DNA of 64,000 nt from Desulfurobacterium pacificum (GCF_900182835.1 NZ_FXUB01000004.1:1-64000); one strand, 5' to 3'. Positions 17,788-28,336 are shown, counted from the first letter of the stretch. Made by a program: numbers and translations. The notes: a model not told the origin generated them from the letters alone.

Positions 17788-18762
17788 TTAACCTCCACTT
17801 TTTGTAACAGCGTACTGATGAACAAGCTTAATTAAATCTGGAGCGTCAAATTTTACAAGATGTGCATCGGCACCTACAAACCTACTCTTATCCACGTTTG
17901 CTCTATCACTAAGAGATGTATTAATAATAATAGGAATTTTGGACAATTCGGGGTCTTCCTTCACCTTTCTCGTAAACGTTAAACCGTCCATACCCGGCAT
18001 TTCAATATCAGAGATGATAAGCTGAACGTAATCTGTAATATCTCTACCCGTAGCTTTCGCTTCTTCAAGCCACTTATGAAGCATTTGCAATCCTTCTATA
18101 CCGTTCTGGGCTTCAAATACTGTATGCCCGTCAGCCTCTAATATTCTCCTAATAATCTTTCTGGCAACTGGACTATCATCTAATATAAGAATTCTAAAGT
18201 GTCCTCTTTTCTCTATACCTTCTATCTTCTTAACTTCTTCTACACCAAATATTTTTATCATTCCCAACTCATCTAAGATACCTTCAAAGTCAAGAAGTAA
18301 AAGAAGTTTATTGTCTTCTATTTCAACAACTCCAATAACTTTACCACCTAACTTTTCATCAATACTCTTAGGCGGTCTTTTAATATCAGCCCACCTTATC
18401 CTTCTTATCCTTTTAGCCTCGTGAACTATAACACCAACAATCTCCCTTAAAAATTCCATAACAATAACGTACTTACCCGCATTAGGCGGCTCTTTTATCT
18501 TCATCCATCTGGCAAGATTGATTATCGGGACCATCTGTCCCCTTATTTTCGCAAGTCCCTCCGCCTCCGGCGGTAATCCAGGTGCCTTAATAATATCTTT
18601 TGGTCGGAATATTACCTCTTTTACCTTCGCAACGTTAACACCGAGTATCCATTCATACAAGCTACCGTCATCCTGGACTTCAAACATACGGAAATCTATT
18701 ATCTCTAATTCGTTGGCACCTGTTTCAAGTATTTTAGGTAATAGCTCTTTTTTTCTCGCCAT
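17788..18762 (-). CDS. cheV: Chemotaxis coupling protein CheV (CheW-REC)
   Basis: A 324-aa fusion of a CheW-like coupling domain (about 10-180, with GLAKIRGQMVPIINLARWM) and a response receiver domain (about 190-318). The receiver has ILILDDSPVARKII, the phosphoacceptor in LIISDIEMPGMDGLTF and the lysine in HLVKFDAPD. CheV links receptors to CheA and its phosphorylation tunes coupling, which may supply adaptation here because no cheR/cheB is in the cluster. It overlaps the upstream receptor gene by one base. Confidence 0.93.
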   Translation of the reverse strand: MARKKELLPKILETGANELEIIDFRMFEVQDDGSLYEWILGVNVAKVKEVIFRPKDIIKAPGLPPEAEGLAKIRGQMVPIINLARWMKIKEPPNAGKYVIVMEFLREIVGVIVHEAKRIRRIRWADIKRPPKSIDEKLGGKVIGVVEIEDNKLLLLLDFEGILDELGMIKIFGVEEVKKIEGIEKRGHFRILILDDSPVARKIIRRILEADGHTVFEAQNGIEGLQMLHKWLEEAKATGRDITDYVQLIISDIEMPGMDGLTFTRKVKEDPELSKIPIIINTSLSDRANVDKSRFVGADAHLVKFDAPDLIKLVHQYAVTKSGG

Positions 18763-20651
18763 TACTGCTTCCTTTCTCTCGTTTTCTCAGAGTGAGACAG
18801 AACAAAAGCAATAGCTTCTATCAAGTTTTCGGCTATCTTGTTAGTAATCTCTGTTATCTCTCTTTCCTTATTCTTAATTTCTTCTATATCTTCATTATTA
18901 ATGGCAAGGAACAGCTCTTTCAGAAGTAGCTTAACATCAAAGAACATATCTTCAAGAGTAGAGAAGTACTTCTCAATTTCTGGATATTTCTGAATCAAAG
19001 CAGCTATTTCCTTATCCTGTGGACTCATAATTCTGGTTAAAGTCTCAACATCAGCAATCAGAGAAATATCAGGATTGAATCCATCTATGAACTTACCTTT
19101 AATAACGTCGTTAACTTTGTTCGTAAACTCACCCAACTTAGCAAGTCTATCAAGAATCACAGCAGCATCGCCTATATCAACAAGGTAGAACGTCTCCCAT
19201 ATCTTATGGAGGCTCGCATCCGTTCTTTCTGCAATCTTAATTATCTTATTAGCTTGTTCCCTAACAGAGTTAATTAGCTTATTTGACTGATGTATGTTGC
19301 TAACAATATCACTTATGGTGTTCTTCTGAACAGTCACAACTTCAGAGAGATTATTTATAACAGAGAGGACTTCTTTGGAGGAATTCTTCAGGGAAGCGTA
19401 AGTGGATTGATTTTCCTTAAATATGTTCATACCTTCCTCTACAGCCTTAACGCTTCTATCTGTAATTTCTGCAGTCCTGCTCATCTGTTCTCTCATGTTC
19501 TTCACCACTTCTCTAATCTCAATAGCTGACTTGTTCGTCCTCTCCGCCAGCTTTCTTACTTCATCTGCAACGACGGCAAATCCTCTACCTGCTTCACCTG
19601 CTCTTGCAGCCTCAATGGCAGCGTTGAGCGCAAGTAGGTTTGTCTGTTCCGTAATAGAGGTAATAACCTCTACTACTCTATCAATTTGTTCTGTTTGAAC
19701 TTGGAGAGATTTAACAACTTCTTCCATTTCTCTTGTAATCTCTCTTATGTACTGCATCTGGTCAATAGACTCAACCGTTTTCTTCTCTGCTGTTTCAAGT
19801 TCTTTTAGAACAAAGCGATAGTTTTCTAAAAGCCTATCCGAAACTTCCACAAGCTTTTTAACCGTTTTCTCTATTTCATCAGTAGCCTCTATTTGCTTCT
19901 CAGAAAGCTTCAAAGTTTCCTGCAACTCTTTTATGGCAATAGAAACAGCCACTATAGTAGCCAAGTTGTTAACAAGAGATTGCTTCGTAGCTCTTAAGTT
20001 CTGTAAGAACATCTTTTGAGCATTTTCAAGCTGCTTCTCAATTTCTCTTTCAGCAGTTGCATCCTTCCAGGTAGCCATGTAATAACGTACAGAACCATCT
20101 TTATTAGCTATCGCATGCCTATAGGATGCCATTATATAAGGACCTACTGGAATATCGGCATTTTTCTTATGTTCTCCGGGTTTAGTCTCTTTGAGAAGCT
20201 GTTTCACCCTTTCGGGGTCTTTATGGAAAAGGTGAATACTCGTTCCAATAAGTTTATCCGGGTCTATACCAAACTCTGAAATAAAGACGTCTCTCCATTT
20301 ATTTGCAATCTCTAAAGCTTTCCTGTTAGCGTATATAATTTCATTCCCCGCTCTTCCGGGCTTAAAGTCAGGAGTCGCTATGAAAATAGCTTCTTCCATT
20401 AGAGAATCCAATATTTGTTGATACATGTAAACGTCGTTGTCCTTTTCCTCAACTTCCTTTTTCATCAATTCAATTTCTTTTTGCAACTCAGTAGTTCTCT
20501 TAGAAAAACGGGTAAGCTCTTCCTTCAAAGAGTTTCTCTCCTCTTCAAGAGCTTCACACTTCTCCTTTAACTTTGAATTTTCAGACCTCAGTAACTCTAT
20601 TTCCTTCTTTAATTTCTTAATCTCCTCCCTCTCCTGTGAACAAAACATCAC
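18762..20651 (-). CDS. Soluble PAS-domain methyl-accepting chemotaxis protein
   Basis: A 629-aa cytoplasmic receptor without membrane segments. Residues 1-70 form a coiled coil, about 70-200 a PAS-like domain ([45 protein letters not shown]), and about 215-500 a receptor signalling domain with the conserved hairpin tip [20 protein letters not shown] and [17 protein letters not shown]. The C-terminal 130 residues are an unassigned helical region ending in a charged tail. Being soluble and inside the che operon, it probably senses an internal signal such as redox or energy state. It overlaps cheW by 4 bases. The PAS ligand is unknown. Confidence 0.92.
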   Translation of the reverse strand: MMFCSQEREEIKKLKKEIELLRSENSKLKEKCEALEEERNSLKEELTRFSKRTTELQKEIELMKKEVEEKDNDVYMYQQILDSLMEEAIFIATPDFKPGRAGNEIIYANRKALEIANKWRDVFISEFGIDPDKLIGTSIHLFHKDPERVKQLLKETKPGEHKKNADIPVGPYIMASYRHAIANKDGSVRYYMATWKDATAEREIEKQLENAQKMFLQNLRATKQSLVNNLATIVAVSIAIKELQETLKLSEKQIEATDEIEKTVKKLVEVSDRLLENYRFVLKELETAEKKTVESIDQMQYIREITREMEEVVKSLQVQTEQIDRVVEVITSITEQTNLLALNAAIEAARAGEAGRGFAVVADEVRKLAERTNKSAIEIREVVKNMREQMSRTAEITDRSVKAVEEGMNIFKENQSTYASLKNSSKEVLSVINNLSEVVTVQKNTISDIVSNIHQSNKLINSVREQANKIIKIAERTDASLHKIWETFYLVDIGDAAVILDRLAKLGEFTNKVNDVIKGKFIDGFNPDISLIADVETLTRIMSPQDKEIAALIQKYPEIEKYFSTLEDMFFDVKLLLKELFLAINNEDIEEIKNKEREITEITNKIAENLIEAIAFVLSHSEKTRERKQ

Positions 20652-21151
20652 TGTTCCTCCTGATTAAAGATAGATTCTATGTTAAGAATTATTAATAAAT
20701 CTTTCTCCAACTGAACAACACCTGAGATAAACTTAACATCTATACCGATTGTTCCTATAGGTTCAGGTAGAATATCCCCTTCAAGGAACTTAATGGAACC
20801 AACTATTTCATCAACTATAACCCCTACCTCCCCTTTCGGCGTATCAAGTATAACTATACGGTTATTCGTATATATATCCTCAGGAATCACTCCAGGAATA
20901 CCTAAATGCTCTTTAAGATTTATAACTGGAACAATTTTTCCTCTCAAATTCATCACACCAATAACGAAACTGGGAGCTTTGGGAACAGGCGTAATATCTC
21001 TATCATTTGTTATTTCAACAACCTTTTCTATGGGAACACTAATTAGCTCTTCCCCTAATTTAAAAGCAATAACCTGTATCTCCTTTTCGTGTACTTCTCC
21101 TATTAATTCTTCAACTCCCAAAATATTCATCTCTTTCTGGTCATTGCTCAT
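20648..21151 (-). CDS. cheW: Chemotaxis coupling protein CheW
   Basis: A 167-aa CheW scaffold that joins receptors to CheA. Core motifs: [20 protein letters not shown] (about 28-47), [20 protein letters not shown] (about 60-79), and [20 protein letters not shown]. It is somewhat longer at the N-terminus than E. coli CheW. The start overlaps the cheA stop by 4 bases, and the end overlaps the soluble receptor gene. Confidence 0.95.
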   Translation of the reverse strand: MSNDQKEMNILGVEELIGEVHEKEIQVIAFKLGEELISVPIEKVVEITNDRDITPVPKAPSFVIGVMNLRGKIVPVINLKEHLGIPGVIPEDIYTNNRIVILDTPKGEVGVIVDEIVGSIKFLEGDILPEPIGTIGIDVKFISGVVQLEKDLLIILNIESIFNQEEQ

Positions 21152-23130
21152 TTTTTCACCCCAGCTGTTCCTATCAATTTCGTCTTATAATCGGAAAGCA
21201 ACGAGTTAAGGTCAATTATCAGAACTACCTTACCATCACCAGCTATCGTAGCACCTGCTATTCCAGGAATATCGGAAAGAAGTTCTCCTAAAGACTTAAT
21301 AACTATCTCTTCTTCTCCAAACAGGTTCTCTATAGAAACAGCAATAAGACGCTCTCCGACTTTTACAATAACAACAAAATGTTTTTCATCCTCATCTGAA
21401 AGTTCTAACAGCTCGTTGAGAGAAAAGAGAGGAAGCACATCGTCTCTCAACATAAAGCTTTTAAAACTACCAACTTCTTTAACTAAAGAATCATCGTATC
21501 TTACAACCTCTACAACAGAATGTAGAGGAACAGCAAATACCTGTCCATTAACGCCTATCATTAAAGTTCTAATTATGGCAACAGTAAGCGGTAGCTTGAG
21601 AAGTATAGTTGTTCCCTTACCCAACTCACTATCTATTTCTATAGAACCTCTAAGAGCATGAATCGTGCTTGCAACAACGTCCATTCCAACACCACGACCT
21701 GAAACATCACTGACCTTATCAGCAGTGGAAAATCCAGGAAGGAAAATAAGCTCATAAGCTTCTTTATCTGACATTTGAGCAGCCTGCTCGGGAGTTATTA
21801 ATCCCTTTTCAAGAGCCTTCTTTTTGACTTTTTCTGGGTCTATACCTCTACCATCATCCTGAATACCAACAACTATATGGTCTCCTTCGTGATAAGCAAA
21901 AAGACGAACTGTACCTACTTCCGGTTTACCCATCATTACTCTTTCTTCAGGTGGCTCTATACCGTGGTCAAGGGCATTCCTGACAAGGTGAATAAGAGGG
22001 TCTTCAAGTTTATCAAGGATAGACCTATCAAGCTCTGTGTCTTCACCTTCTATAATTAGCTGAACTTTCTTGTTTAATTTCCTTGCTAAGTCTCTAACAA
22101 GTCGCGGGAACTTACTAAATATCTTTTTAATCGGTTGCATCCTTAGTTTCATAACAGCAACTTGAAGGTCACTAACCGTTCTATCAAGGCTCGTAACAGC
22201 TTCTATCAGCTTTTCAACAGCTTCTGTTCTACACTCCTTTTCAACATCTGAAGTAACTCTTAGAATTCTATTTCTATCAAGAACTATCTCTCCAACTAAG
22301 TTCATCAGATTTTCAACTCTTTCAACATCAACTCTGATAGTTTCTGAGGTTTTCTTCTCCTGTTTCTTCTGAGTAGACTTATCTTTCTGTTTAGGAGAAG
22401 GACTAACCGATGTAGCTTTCTCCTCTTTCACAGGTTCAGACTTCTGTTCCTCTTTCGTGGATGATTTCTTCTTAATTAAATCTTTTACATCTTTACCTTC
22501 TTCAATAAGTTTTTCTATCTCCGGAATAACCTCCATAGGTCTTTCATCTGGAGGCATAAGAATTATTTCTTCAAGAATACCGGCAAGGTCTTTATCTGGA
22601 TATTTGAGTATCAACTCTTTTAGTTTATCCGAGATACCTTCAACAAACTCTATCTCCTCACCCTTTGCCTCTTCTTTTCCATTCCCTTCTTCTTTTCTCT
22701 CTTTCTCAGAAGATTCTTTTACCGATTCTCCCTTAAGAATAACGTCTAACTTTTGAAGAATTTCCGCAATTTCATCCATATCCGGTAGTTCTTCACTTTC
22801 CTTAAGCATCTGAAGTGCGTTCTTTAAGTGGTCTATACCCTCTAAAATAACATCCATTATTTCAGGAGTTAGGGACATCTCATCGTTACGGAGCTTATTG
22901 AAAATGTCTTCTATTCTATGAGCTATCTCAACAATAGGAGTAAGATTTAAGAAGCCCGCTCCCCCTTTAAGGGTATGCATCCCTCTAAATATTTTATTTA
23001 AGAGTTCCTTATCGTCAGGATTATTCTCTAAATCTACCAAATCTTGGTCTAAGTTCTCTAAAATCTCCTCTGCTTCAACCAAAAACTCTTCAAGAATCTC
23101 TTTTAGTTCTTCAGGAATATTCACTTTCAT
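21148..23130 (-). CDS. cheA: Chemotaxis histidine kinase CheA
   Basis: A 660-aa kinase. P1/Hpt domain at 1-115 with the phosphorylated His52 in FRGMHTLKGGAGF; a charged linker (about 130-260) with no clear CheY-binding P2 domain; P3 dimerisation helices (about 262-325, VERVENLMNLVGEIVLDRNR); P4 ATPase with the N box LIHLVRNALDHGIEP, G1 DDGRGIDPEK and G2 GRGVGMDVV; and P5 CheW-like domain (about 515-655). It phosphorylates CheY and CheV. It is coupled by overlap to cheW and lies 8 bases after cheZ. A missing or degenerate P2 is the only unusual point. Confidence 0.96.
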   Translation of the reverse strand: MKVNIPEELKEILEEFLVEAEEILENLDQDLVDLENNPDDKELLNKIFRGMHTLKGGAGFLNLTPIVEIAHRIEDIFNKLRNDEMSLTPEIMDVILEGIDHLKNALQMLKESEELPDMDEIAEILQKLDVILKGESVKESSEKERKEEGNGKEEAKGEEIEFVEGISDKLKELILKYPDKDLAGILEEIILMPPDERPMEVIPEIEKLIEEGKDVKDLIKKKSSTKEEQKSEPVKEEKATSVSPSPKQKDKSTQKKQEKKTSETIRVDVERVENLMNLVGEIVLDRNRILRVTSDVEKECRTEAVEKLIEAVTSLDRTVSDLQVAVMKLRMQPIKKIFSKFPRLVRDLARKLNKKVQLIIEGEDTELDRSILDKLEDPLIHLVRNALDHGIEPPEERVMMGKPEVGTVRLFAYHEGDHIVVGIQDDGRGIDPEKVKKKALEKGLITPEQAAQMSDKEAYELIFLPGFSTADKVSDVSGRGVGMDVVASTIHALRGSIEIDSELGKGTTILLKLPLTVAIIRTLMIGVNGQVFAVPLHSVVEVVRYDDSLVKEVGSFKSFMLRDDVLPLFSLNELLELSDEDEKHFVVIVKVGERLIAVSIENLFGEEEIVIKSLGELLSDIPGIAGATIAGDGKVVLIIDLNSLLSDYKTKLIGTAGVKK

Positions 23131-23138
23131 GACTTCCC

Positions 23139-23657
23139 CTACATCCCAAATTGCTTCATGATTTCATCAACTTCATCTTGGGAAACTTCTTTTTTCCACT
23201 CCAACTCTTCAAGTTTCTTCTTTAACTCCTGCTTTTCAGACTCTTGAGCGGTTTCTTCTATTCCAGCTAAAAGAGCAATTTTTACTATACTTTTTTCAAT
23301 ATCGGACAGAAACTGCTTTACTTTAAGTAAACGCTGAGCAAGAATATCCTGAAACTCAAGAAGCGTTAAAGCCATAGTAAGATTATTAAGAATGTTATTT
23401 AACGCCTTTAAGACCTTCTCCTTTTCAATGCCATTAAGTTTTTCTACCTCTGAAATAACTTCCTGAACAGAGTCCAAAGAGTTACCTATAAGGTCTATTA
23501 TCTTCTTAGCTGCTTCTTCGCTCTCCGATATAGCAGTATCTATATGCTGATTAACTGCTTTAAATCCTTCTTTTGCAGGAATTTTAGAAAGCTCTTGTTT
23601 GAAAGACTCTACCAGTCCAAGAAGTTCTTTAATTTCTTTGATGAGATTTGTCTCCAT
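23139..23657 (-). CDS. cheZ: Chemotaxis phosphatase CheZ
   Basis: A 172-aa all-helical protein. It contains the CheZ catalytic helix signature in ALTLLEFQDILAQRLLKVKQ: the Asp and Gln of FQDxxxQ match the acidic/glutamine pair that dephosphorylates CheY. It ends with SQDEVDEIMKQFGM, matching the CheZ C-terminal amphipathic peptide that docks on phospho-CheY. The ATG at 23655-23657 is preceded by TAGGAGGA; an upstream start would add 21 residues. It heads the chemotaxis operon. CheZ is best known in Proteobacteria and related motile lineages. Confidence 0.88.
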   Translation of the reverse strand: METNLIKEIKELLGLVESFKQELSKIPAKEGFKAVNQHIDTAISESEEAAKKIIDLIGNSLDSVQEVISEVEKLNGIEKEKVLKALNNILNNLTMALTLLEFQDILAQRLLKVKQFLSDIEKSIVKIALLAGIEETAQESEKQELKKKLEELEWKKEVSQDEVDEIMKQFGM

Positions 23658-23700
23658 ACTTTTCCTCCTACCCTCCTCAAGTAGTTTAATCAAGTATATA

Positions 23701-23710
23701 TTGTATACAA
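23701..23710. promoter_or_regulatory. Palindrome TTGTATACAA between cheZ and exporter gene
   Basis: A perfect 10-base palindrome inside the A/T-rich 75-base gap between the divergent cheZ and TauE/SafE genes. TATACA/TATATT hexamers on both strands could be -10 elements of divergent promoters. No clear sigma-28 flagellar promoter was found upstream of cheZ. Confidence 0.35.
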
Positions 23711-23732
23711 TTTTTTCCATTTGGAGGCAAAC

Positions 23733-24527
23733 TTGGGAATCTGGAATATTCCTATCTTCATAACCACAGGTTTAATATCTGGATTCTTAGCAGGGCTTTT
23801 TGGTATTGGCGGTGGAGTTATATTAGTACCTGCATTTTGGATAATATTCTCTCATTTAGGAATTCCAGAAAGCGAAGCTATAAAACTTTCAATAGGAACA
23901 AGCTTAGCAATAATCACAATAATTACGCTGTTTACTTCCGGTACCCACCTCTTAAAAGGCAATTTAAACCTTAAAGAAATAGGTTGGTTACTCATATGGA
24001 TATTAGGAGGAGTTGGCATAGGTATATATCTATCCCACGTTTTGCCAGGGAAACTTTTGAAAAAATTTTTCGCTTTACTTTTAATTATTACCTCCATAAA
24101 ACACTTTAAAAAGAACGAACTTACAAAAAAGAAAAACTTATTAAATGAAAACTTAATCCTTCCTCTAACCGTATTTTCCTCCGCCTTACTTAGCGCTCTC
24201 TTAGGTATTGGAGGGGGAGTAATAGTAAACTCCTCTCTCTTCTCTTTTACAAACAGAGATGTAACAAAAATCGTCGCTCTTTCTTCTACTGTTTCATTTT
24301 TAAACGCCCTATTTGGTTCCATTGGTTATCTATTAGTAAAACCGGAAACTCAAATTCCTTACCAGATAGGTTACGTATACGTACCTGCAGCCATCTTTGT
24401 TTCACTGGGAGCTTTAGTCGGAAGTAAGATAGGTCTAAACGTCTTATATCGTGTAGAAGGGAAAAATTTAAAAAGATGGTTTGCCCTATTACTACTGGTA
24501 ATAGCTATAAGAATTTTGATTTCATAG
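23733..24527 (+). CDS. TauE/SafE family membrane anion exporter
   Basis: A 264-aa polytopic membrane protein (about eight hydrophobic segments) of the TauE/SafE (DUF81) family, linked in other bacteria to export of sulfite or organosulfonates. The two internally repeated glycine signatures are present: LFGIGGGVILVPAFW near 24-38 and LLGIGGGVIVNSSLF near 155-169. The start is probably the TTG at 23733, because GGAGG lies 5-6 bases before it. The longer frame starts at another TTG at 23721, inside the ribosome site. The substrate is unknown; sulfur oxyanions are plausible in a sulfur-reducing thermophile. Confidence 0.87.
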   Translation: MGIWNIPIFITTGLISGFLAGLFGIGGGVILVPAFWIIFSHLGIPESEAIKLSIGTSLAIITIITLFTSGTHLLKGNLNLKEIGWLLIWILGGVGIGIYLSHVLPGKLLKKFFALLLIITSIKHFKKNELTKKKNLLNENLILPLTVFSSALLSALLGIGGGVIVNSSLFSFTNRDVTKIVALSSTVSFLNALFGSIGYLLVKPETQIPYQIGYVYVPAAIFVSLGALVGSKIGLNVLYRVEGKNLKRWFALLLLVIAIRILIS

Positions 24528-24553
24528 ATAAACAGATTTAAACTTAATTAAGG

Positions 24554-24583
24554 TAGACTAATCAAAATTTTATTTACTATAAT
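24554..24583 (+). promoter_or_regulatory. Promoter of the NIT receptor gene
   Basis: A perfect -10 TATAAT (24578-24583) with a -35-like TAGACT (24554-24559) at an 18-base spacing, about 33 bases upstream of the receptor ATG. Two copies of AATCAAAATT flank the -10 box. Confidence 0.55.
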
Positions 24584-24616
24584 CAAAATTCAAAATTTCT
24601 TCAGGGGGAAGGGTGT

Positions 24617-27322
24617 ATGAGCTTAATGAAATTTCTAAAAATGGAAAAAATTTCCAACCAGATAGTATTCCTTATTCTGCTTCCCTTAATCTTCTGCATT
24701 TTCAACATGGCACAAGAAGTTAGAAAAATCCACCACACCACCTACCTCCCCGCCGAAACAATGATTAAACAAATCCCCGTAATAGAACACGTTTCTTCTT
24801 TAGTTCACGACCTCGCCGTTGAAAGAGGACTATCTTCAGTATTCACAGCAAAAGGAAAAGACAAACACAGCAAGGTATATGAAAAACTTCTCAAACAAAG
24901 AGAAAAAGTCAACAGAGACATAAGCTCGTTCCCCCCTTTTTCTCAAGATTATCAGATAAAAAACCTCCTCTCATCATTGAGAAACTCCGTTGATGAAGAC
25001 CCAAACCTCACTCCCATAGCCGTTTTAAAGAACTACACAAAACTAATTGATTACATAATATCTAACTACGTAGAAAAACCTGCTTACACAAACCTTTCAG
25101 GAACAATCTTTAAAGAACCTATAACAGCCATCGTTTCATTCTTGATATACAAAGACAGAATGGGAATAGAAAGAGCTTTGGCATCAAGTATCAACGCTTA
25201 CGCACAAAAAGGTGAAAATCCCCCCCTTCAACTCCTCAACTGGCTATCAAAGATAAAAGGTGAAGAAAACTCTATGCTACGCACTCTTAAACTAACTCTT
25301 TGGGAAGAGGAACTCAGAAACTTTGAAAAACTAAGAGAAGATGGAAGTTACGCCCAGATAGAAAACATAGAAAACCTCATCTTCTCCAACAACTTTAAAT
25401 CTTTTGCCGAAAAATATAAGCCCCTCCAGGTATTTCAGATATACACAGACTTTTTAGGAAAGCTAAAGAGATTTCAGGATAAGTTCGTAAACGACTTAAC
25501 CGCAAAAGAGCTTAAAATCTATCAAGACGCAAAATGGGAAATGATTTTACTTTCACTAATACTAATCGGTCTCATCGTTGCTTCCGCATTTCTAATAATT
25601 CTAAGAAGGAAACTTACCTCTTCGCTTAAATCCATTCACCAAACAATCACAGAATTAGAGAAAGGAAACCTCAACGTCAAAATAGACACAAAAGGCAGCG
25701 ATGAATTTGCAGAAATAAAGAGAGGCATAAATGAAATAATCAGCACGTTCAAAAAGATAGTAGAAGAAATCATCCACATAACCGGCAACATATCCAACGG
25801 AAACTTCAGGAACATAGAAATCAACAAAGAAATCTTCGTTGGAGACTTTGAAAAACTTGAGAAGCACCTATCTCAAATCATCAACACCTTAAAAGACTTC
25901 GTGGAAGAACTCAACACCGTTGCCACTCAATTAGCAAACGGTAACGTAGATATAGAAATAAAAGACCACAAAGAATTCAAAGGAGAATTTAAAGAAATCA
26001 ACGAAAAACTTATAGACATCGTCAACAACTTCAAAAACCTTGCAGAAATAATGGAAAAAATCGCCGAAGACCTTTCAAACGGCGAATTTAAAGTATACGA
26101 CGAAAGCCTACTACCAGGCAAATTACAGAACATAATAATAAACATCAATCAGGCTTCAATAAAAACCAAAACGGCAATTGATTCTCTGATAAAGATTCTC
26201 CAAGAAGGAAACATAAACGAAACGATAGATACAACCGGACTTTCTGGAGAGCTAAAGAGAATTGCGGAAGCTGCAAACGAATTTACCCTTTCCATACGCA
26301 ACGTTATAAATGAAATTGATAGATTTGTAGAAAACCTAAACAAAGGAAACTTCCACGTTGACGTTGATGAAAGTAAGTTTCCAGAAGCCTTATCAGCGCT
26401 CAAAGAAGCCCTGAGAAGCATAAGAAACACGTTCGCTTCATTCAAAAACAGCATCTTAGCTGCCATAAAGAGACTGGCAAAAGGAGACTTAACGGTTAGA
26501 CTGCCAGAAGATGCGTTTGAAGGAGAACTTAAAGAGATTGCCACATCGTTTAACTGCGGTATAAACGCTTTAAGACAATCCATAGGAGAATCGGTAGAAA
26601 CGCTCAAACAGGCAGTAAAACTCTTGGAAGAAAAAGTAAACAGCCTATATGAAGTTATGGAAAGTATTTCCTCTCAAACGGAGAAAACGGAAGTTGCTTC
26701 ACAATCGGTAGAAAAAGTTGCAGAAGGGATAACCTCTCTTGCAGAGGAGATAAAAGAACTCTCCAACCTATCTGAAAAAAACCTTGAAGTGATAACAGAA
26801 TCCACCGAATCCCTTGAACAGATTAAAAAGACTTTAAACAAGAGAATGAAGGAACTCTACTCCATAATAGATTTAATCCTTCAAATCGCAGAACAGACAA
26901 ACCTTTTAGCCCTCAACGCTGCCATTGAAGCTGCAAGGGCAGGTGAAGCAGGTAGAGGTTTCGCCGTCGTCGCAGATGAAGTAAGAAAGTTGGCACAGAA
27001 GGTAGTTTCTGCAACCGACCAGATAAAAGAAACTATAGAAAACATCAACTCCGACGTTAAAGAAAAGATTATGGAGAACGTTTCCGGTACGTTCCAGAAC
27101 ATTGAAACATCAATGAAGAAATTAGAAGAGATAGTCATAAAGGTATCTTCAAAGGCAATGGAAGAATCGGAATCTGTTAAAGAAGTTGAAAACATAGTCA
27201 AAGAAGTTGCCGAAGTTGCAGTGAAAAATATTGAAGAGCTGAAGGACGTTGCTGAAAACATAAAGAGAATTTCAGATAAAATCAAAGAACTTGAGGAGCA
27301 GTTAGATAAGTTCAGAACGTAA
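24617..27322 (+). CDS. Membrane chemoreceptor with NIT-like sensor and HAMP array
   Basis: A 901-aa receptor. First membrane helix near 16-33; an extracytoplasmic helical domain (about 35-300) with the NIT-type signature [13 protein letters not shown] near 64-76, seen in nitrate/nitrite sensors; second membrane helix near 308-328; then a HAMP domain ([12 protein letters not shown]). Several more HAMP-like units follow to about 660, each with an (A/L)xGN/D-x-(N/D)(V/F) turn. The signalling domain has the tip [20 protein letters not shown] and [17 protein letters not shown]. It is encoded outside the che operon, on the other strand. The ligand is inferred from the NIT signature only. Confidence 0.9.
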   Translation: MSLMKFLKMEKISNQIVFLILLPLIFCIFNMAQEVRKIHHTTYLPAETMIKQIPVIEHVSSLVHDLAVERGLSSVFTAKGKDKHSKVYEKLLKQREKVNRDISSFPPFSQDYQIKNLLSSLRNSVDEDPNLTPIAVLKNYTKLIDYIISNYVEKPAYTNLSGTIFKEPITAIVSFLIYKDRMGIERALASSINAYAQKGENPPLQLLNWLSKIKGEENSMLRTLKLTLWEEELRNFEKLREDGSYAQIENIENLIFSNNFKSFAEKYKPLQVFQIYTDFLGKLKRFQDKFVNDLTAKELKIYQDAKWEMILLSLILIGLIVASAFLIILRRKLTSSLKSIHQTITELEKGNLNVKIDTKGSDEFAEIKRGINEIISTFKKIVEEIIHITGNISNGNFRNIEINKEIFVGDFEKLEKHLSQIINTLKDFVEELNTVATQLANGNVDIEIKDHKEFKGEFKEINEKLIDIVNNFKNLAEIMEKIAEDLSNGEFKVYDESLLPGKLQNIIININQASIKTKTAIDSLIKILQEGNINETIDTTGLSGELKRIAEAANEFTLSIRNVINEIDRFVENLNKGNFHVDVDESKFPEALSALKEALRSIRNTFASFKNSILAAIKRLAKGDLTVRLPEDAFEGELKEIATSFNCGINALRQSIGESVETLKQAVKLLEEKVNSLYEVMESISSQTEKTEVASQSVEKVAEGITSLAEEIKELSNLSEKNLEVITESTESLEQIKKTLNKRMKELYSIIDLILQIAEQTNLLALNAAIEAARAGEAGRGFAVVADEVRKLAQKVVSATDQIKETIENINSDVKEKIMENVSGTFQNIETSMKKLEEIVIKVSSKAMEESESVKEVENIVKEVAEVAVKNIEELKDVAENIKRISDKIKELEEQLDKFRT

Positions 27323-27354
27323 AAATCCCCCTTCCATTTACGAATAGGTTTTAC

Positions 27355-27360
27355 TATATT
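27355..27360 (+). promoter_or_regulatory. Candidate -10 box for rpsB-tsf
   Basis: TATATT 17 bases upstream of the structured rpsB leader. The matching -35 position (27332-27337, TTCCAT) is poor. It would give a leader of about 100 bases before the rpsB ATG. Confidence 0.35.
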
Positions 27361-27376
27361 TCCACCTGAAAACTCA

Positions 27377-27439
27377 CCGGGTTTGACTTCGGGAGGGGTG
27401 CTTCCCGCAGGGAAGTTCTTCCGAAGGACGATAACCCGG
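27377..27439 (+). ncRNA. Structured rpsB mRNA leader
   Basis: Three nested helices can be drawn by eye: CCGGGTT (27377-27383) with AACCCGG (27433-27439); CTTCGG (27387-27392) with CCGAAG (27421-27426); and a hairpin CTTCCC-GCA-GGGAAG (27401-27415). All pairs are canonical. The element lies in the 5' untranslated region, 27 bases before the rpsB ATG. Ribosomal protein operons are often autoregulated through such leaders, so binding of S2 is a reasonable inference. Confidence 0.65.
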
Positions 27440-27466
27440 GAGGCTAAACCCAAATAGGAGGAGAAG

Positions 27467-28324
27467 ATGTCTGAAGAAATCAAAGAAACGCAACAACCTC
27501 AGGAAGAGGTGAAGGAAGAAGCTAAAGAAACTCAAGAAGTAGCTGAACAGGAAACGTTCAAGCCAAGACCTCCAGGTCAAAGAGTAACGATGAAAGAACT
27601 GTTAGAAGCAGGGGTTCACTTCGGTCATCAGAAGGAACGCTGGAACCCCAAAATGAAAAGATTTATCTTCACAGAGCGTAACGGCATTCACATCATTGAC
27701 CTTCAGCAAACGCTCAAGTATTTTGAACAAGCTTACGACTACATCGCAGACTTAGTTGCAAACGGCGGAACAGTTCTTTTTGTCTGCACAAAGAAGCAGG
27801 GACAGGATATCGTAGAGGAAGAAGCCAAGCGCTGCGGAATGTTCTACGTTAACAAGCGCTGGCTCGGTGGAACGCTCACGAACTTCCAGACAATCAGAAA
27901 GTCCATCTTCAAGTTAAAGATGCTCAAGAAGATGGAAGAGGAAGGAATTTTTGAAAGGCTTCCTAAAAAAGAAGCAATGAAGCTCCGCAGAAAGAAGGAA
28001 AAGCTTGAAAAGTACATCGGCGGAATAGAAAATATGAACAGAATCCCGGATGCTCTCTTCATAGTTGACATAGTAAGAGAAGAAAACGCTGTAAGAGAAG
28101 CAAGAAGAGCGGGCGTTCCAATAGTTGCATTGGTTGACACCAACGCAGACCCTGACCTTGTTGATATTCCAATCCCCGCAAACGATGACGCTATAAGAGC
28201 AATCAAACTCTTAACCTCAAGAATTGCTGATGCGGTTTTAGAAGGAAAGATGAGAAGAGATGCCATCAAATTAGCTGAAGGCGAAGAAGTTGAAGAAGTA
28301 GATTTCATTCCTGAAGAAGAGTAA
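27467..28324 (+). CDS. rpsB: 30S ribosomal protein S2
   Basis: A 285-aa S2. The conserved body begins at [20 protein letters not shown] (about 42-61) and contains [32 protein letters not shown] and [20 protein letters not shown]. It has an unusual 40-residue Glu/Gln/Lys-rich N-terminal extension and an acidic C-terminus. The ATG follows AGGAGGAGA, and the extension is open from there, so it appears real. It is the first gene of rpsB-tsf. Confidence 0.98.
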   Translation: MSEEIKETQQPQEEVKEEAKETQEVAEQETFKPRPPGQRVTMKELLEAGVHFGHQKERWNPKMKRFIFTERNGIHIIDLQQTLKYFEQAYDYIADLVANGGTVLFVCTKKQGQDIVEEEAKRCGMFYVNKRWLGGTLTNFQTIRKSIFKLKMLKKMEEEGIFERLPKKEAMKLRRKKEKLEKYIGGIENMNRIPDALFIVDIVREENAVREARRAGVPIVALVDTNADPDLVDIPIPANDDAIRAIKLLTSRIADAVLEGKMRRDAIKLAEGEEVEEVDFIPEEE

Positions 28325-28336
28325 TGGAGGAGAAAA

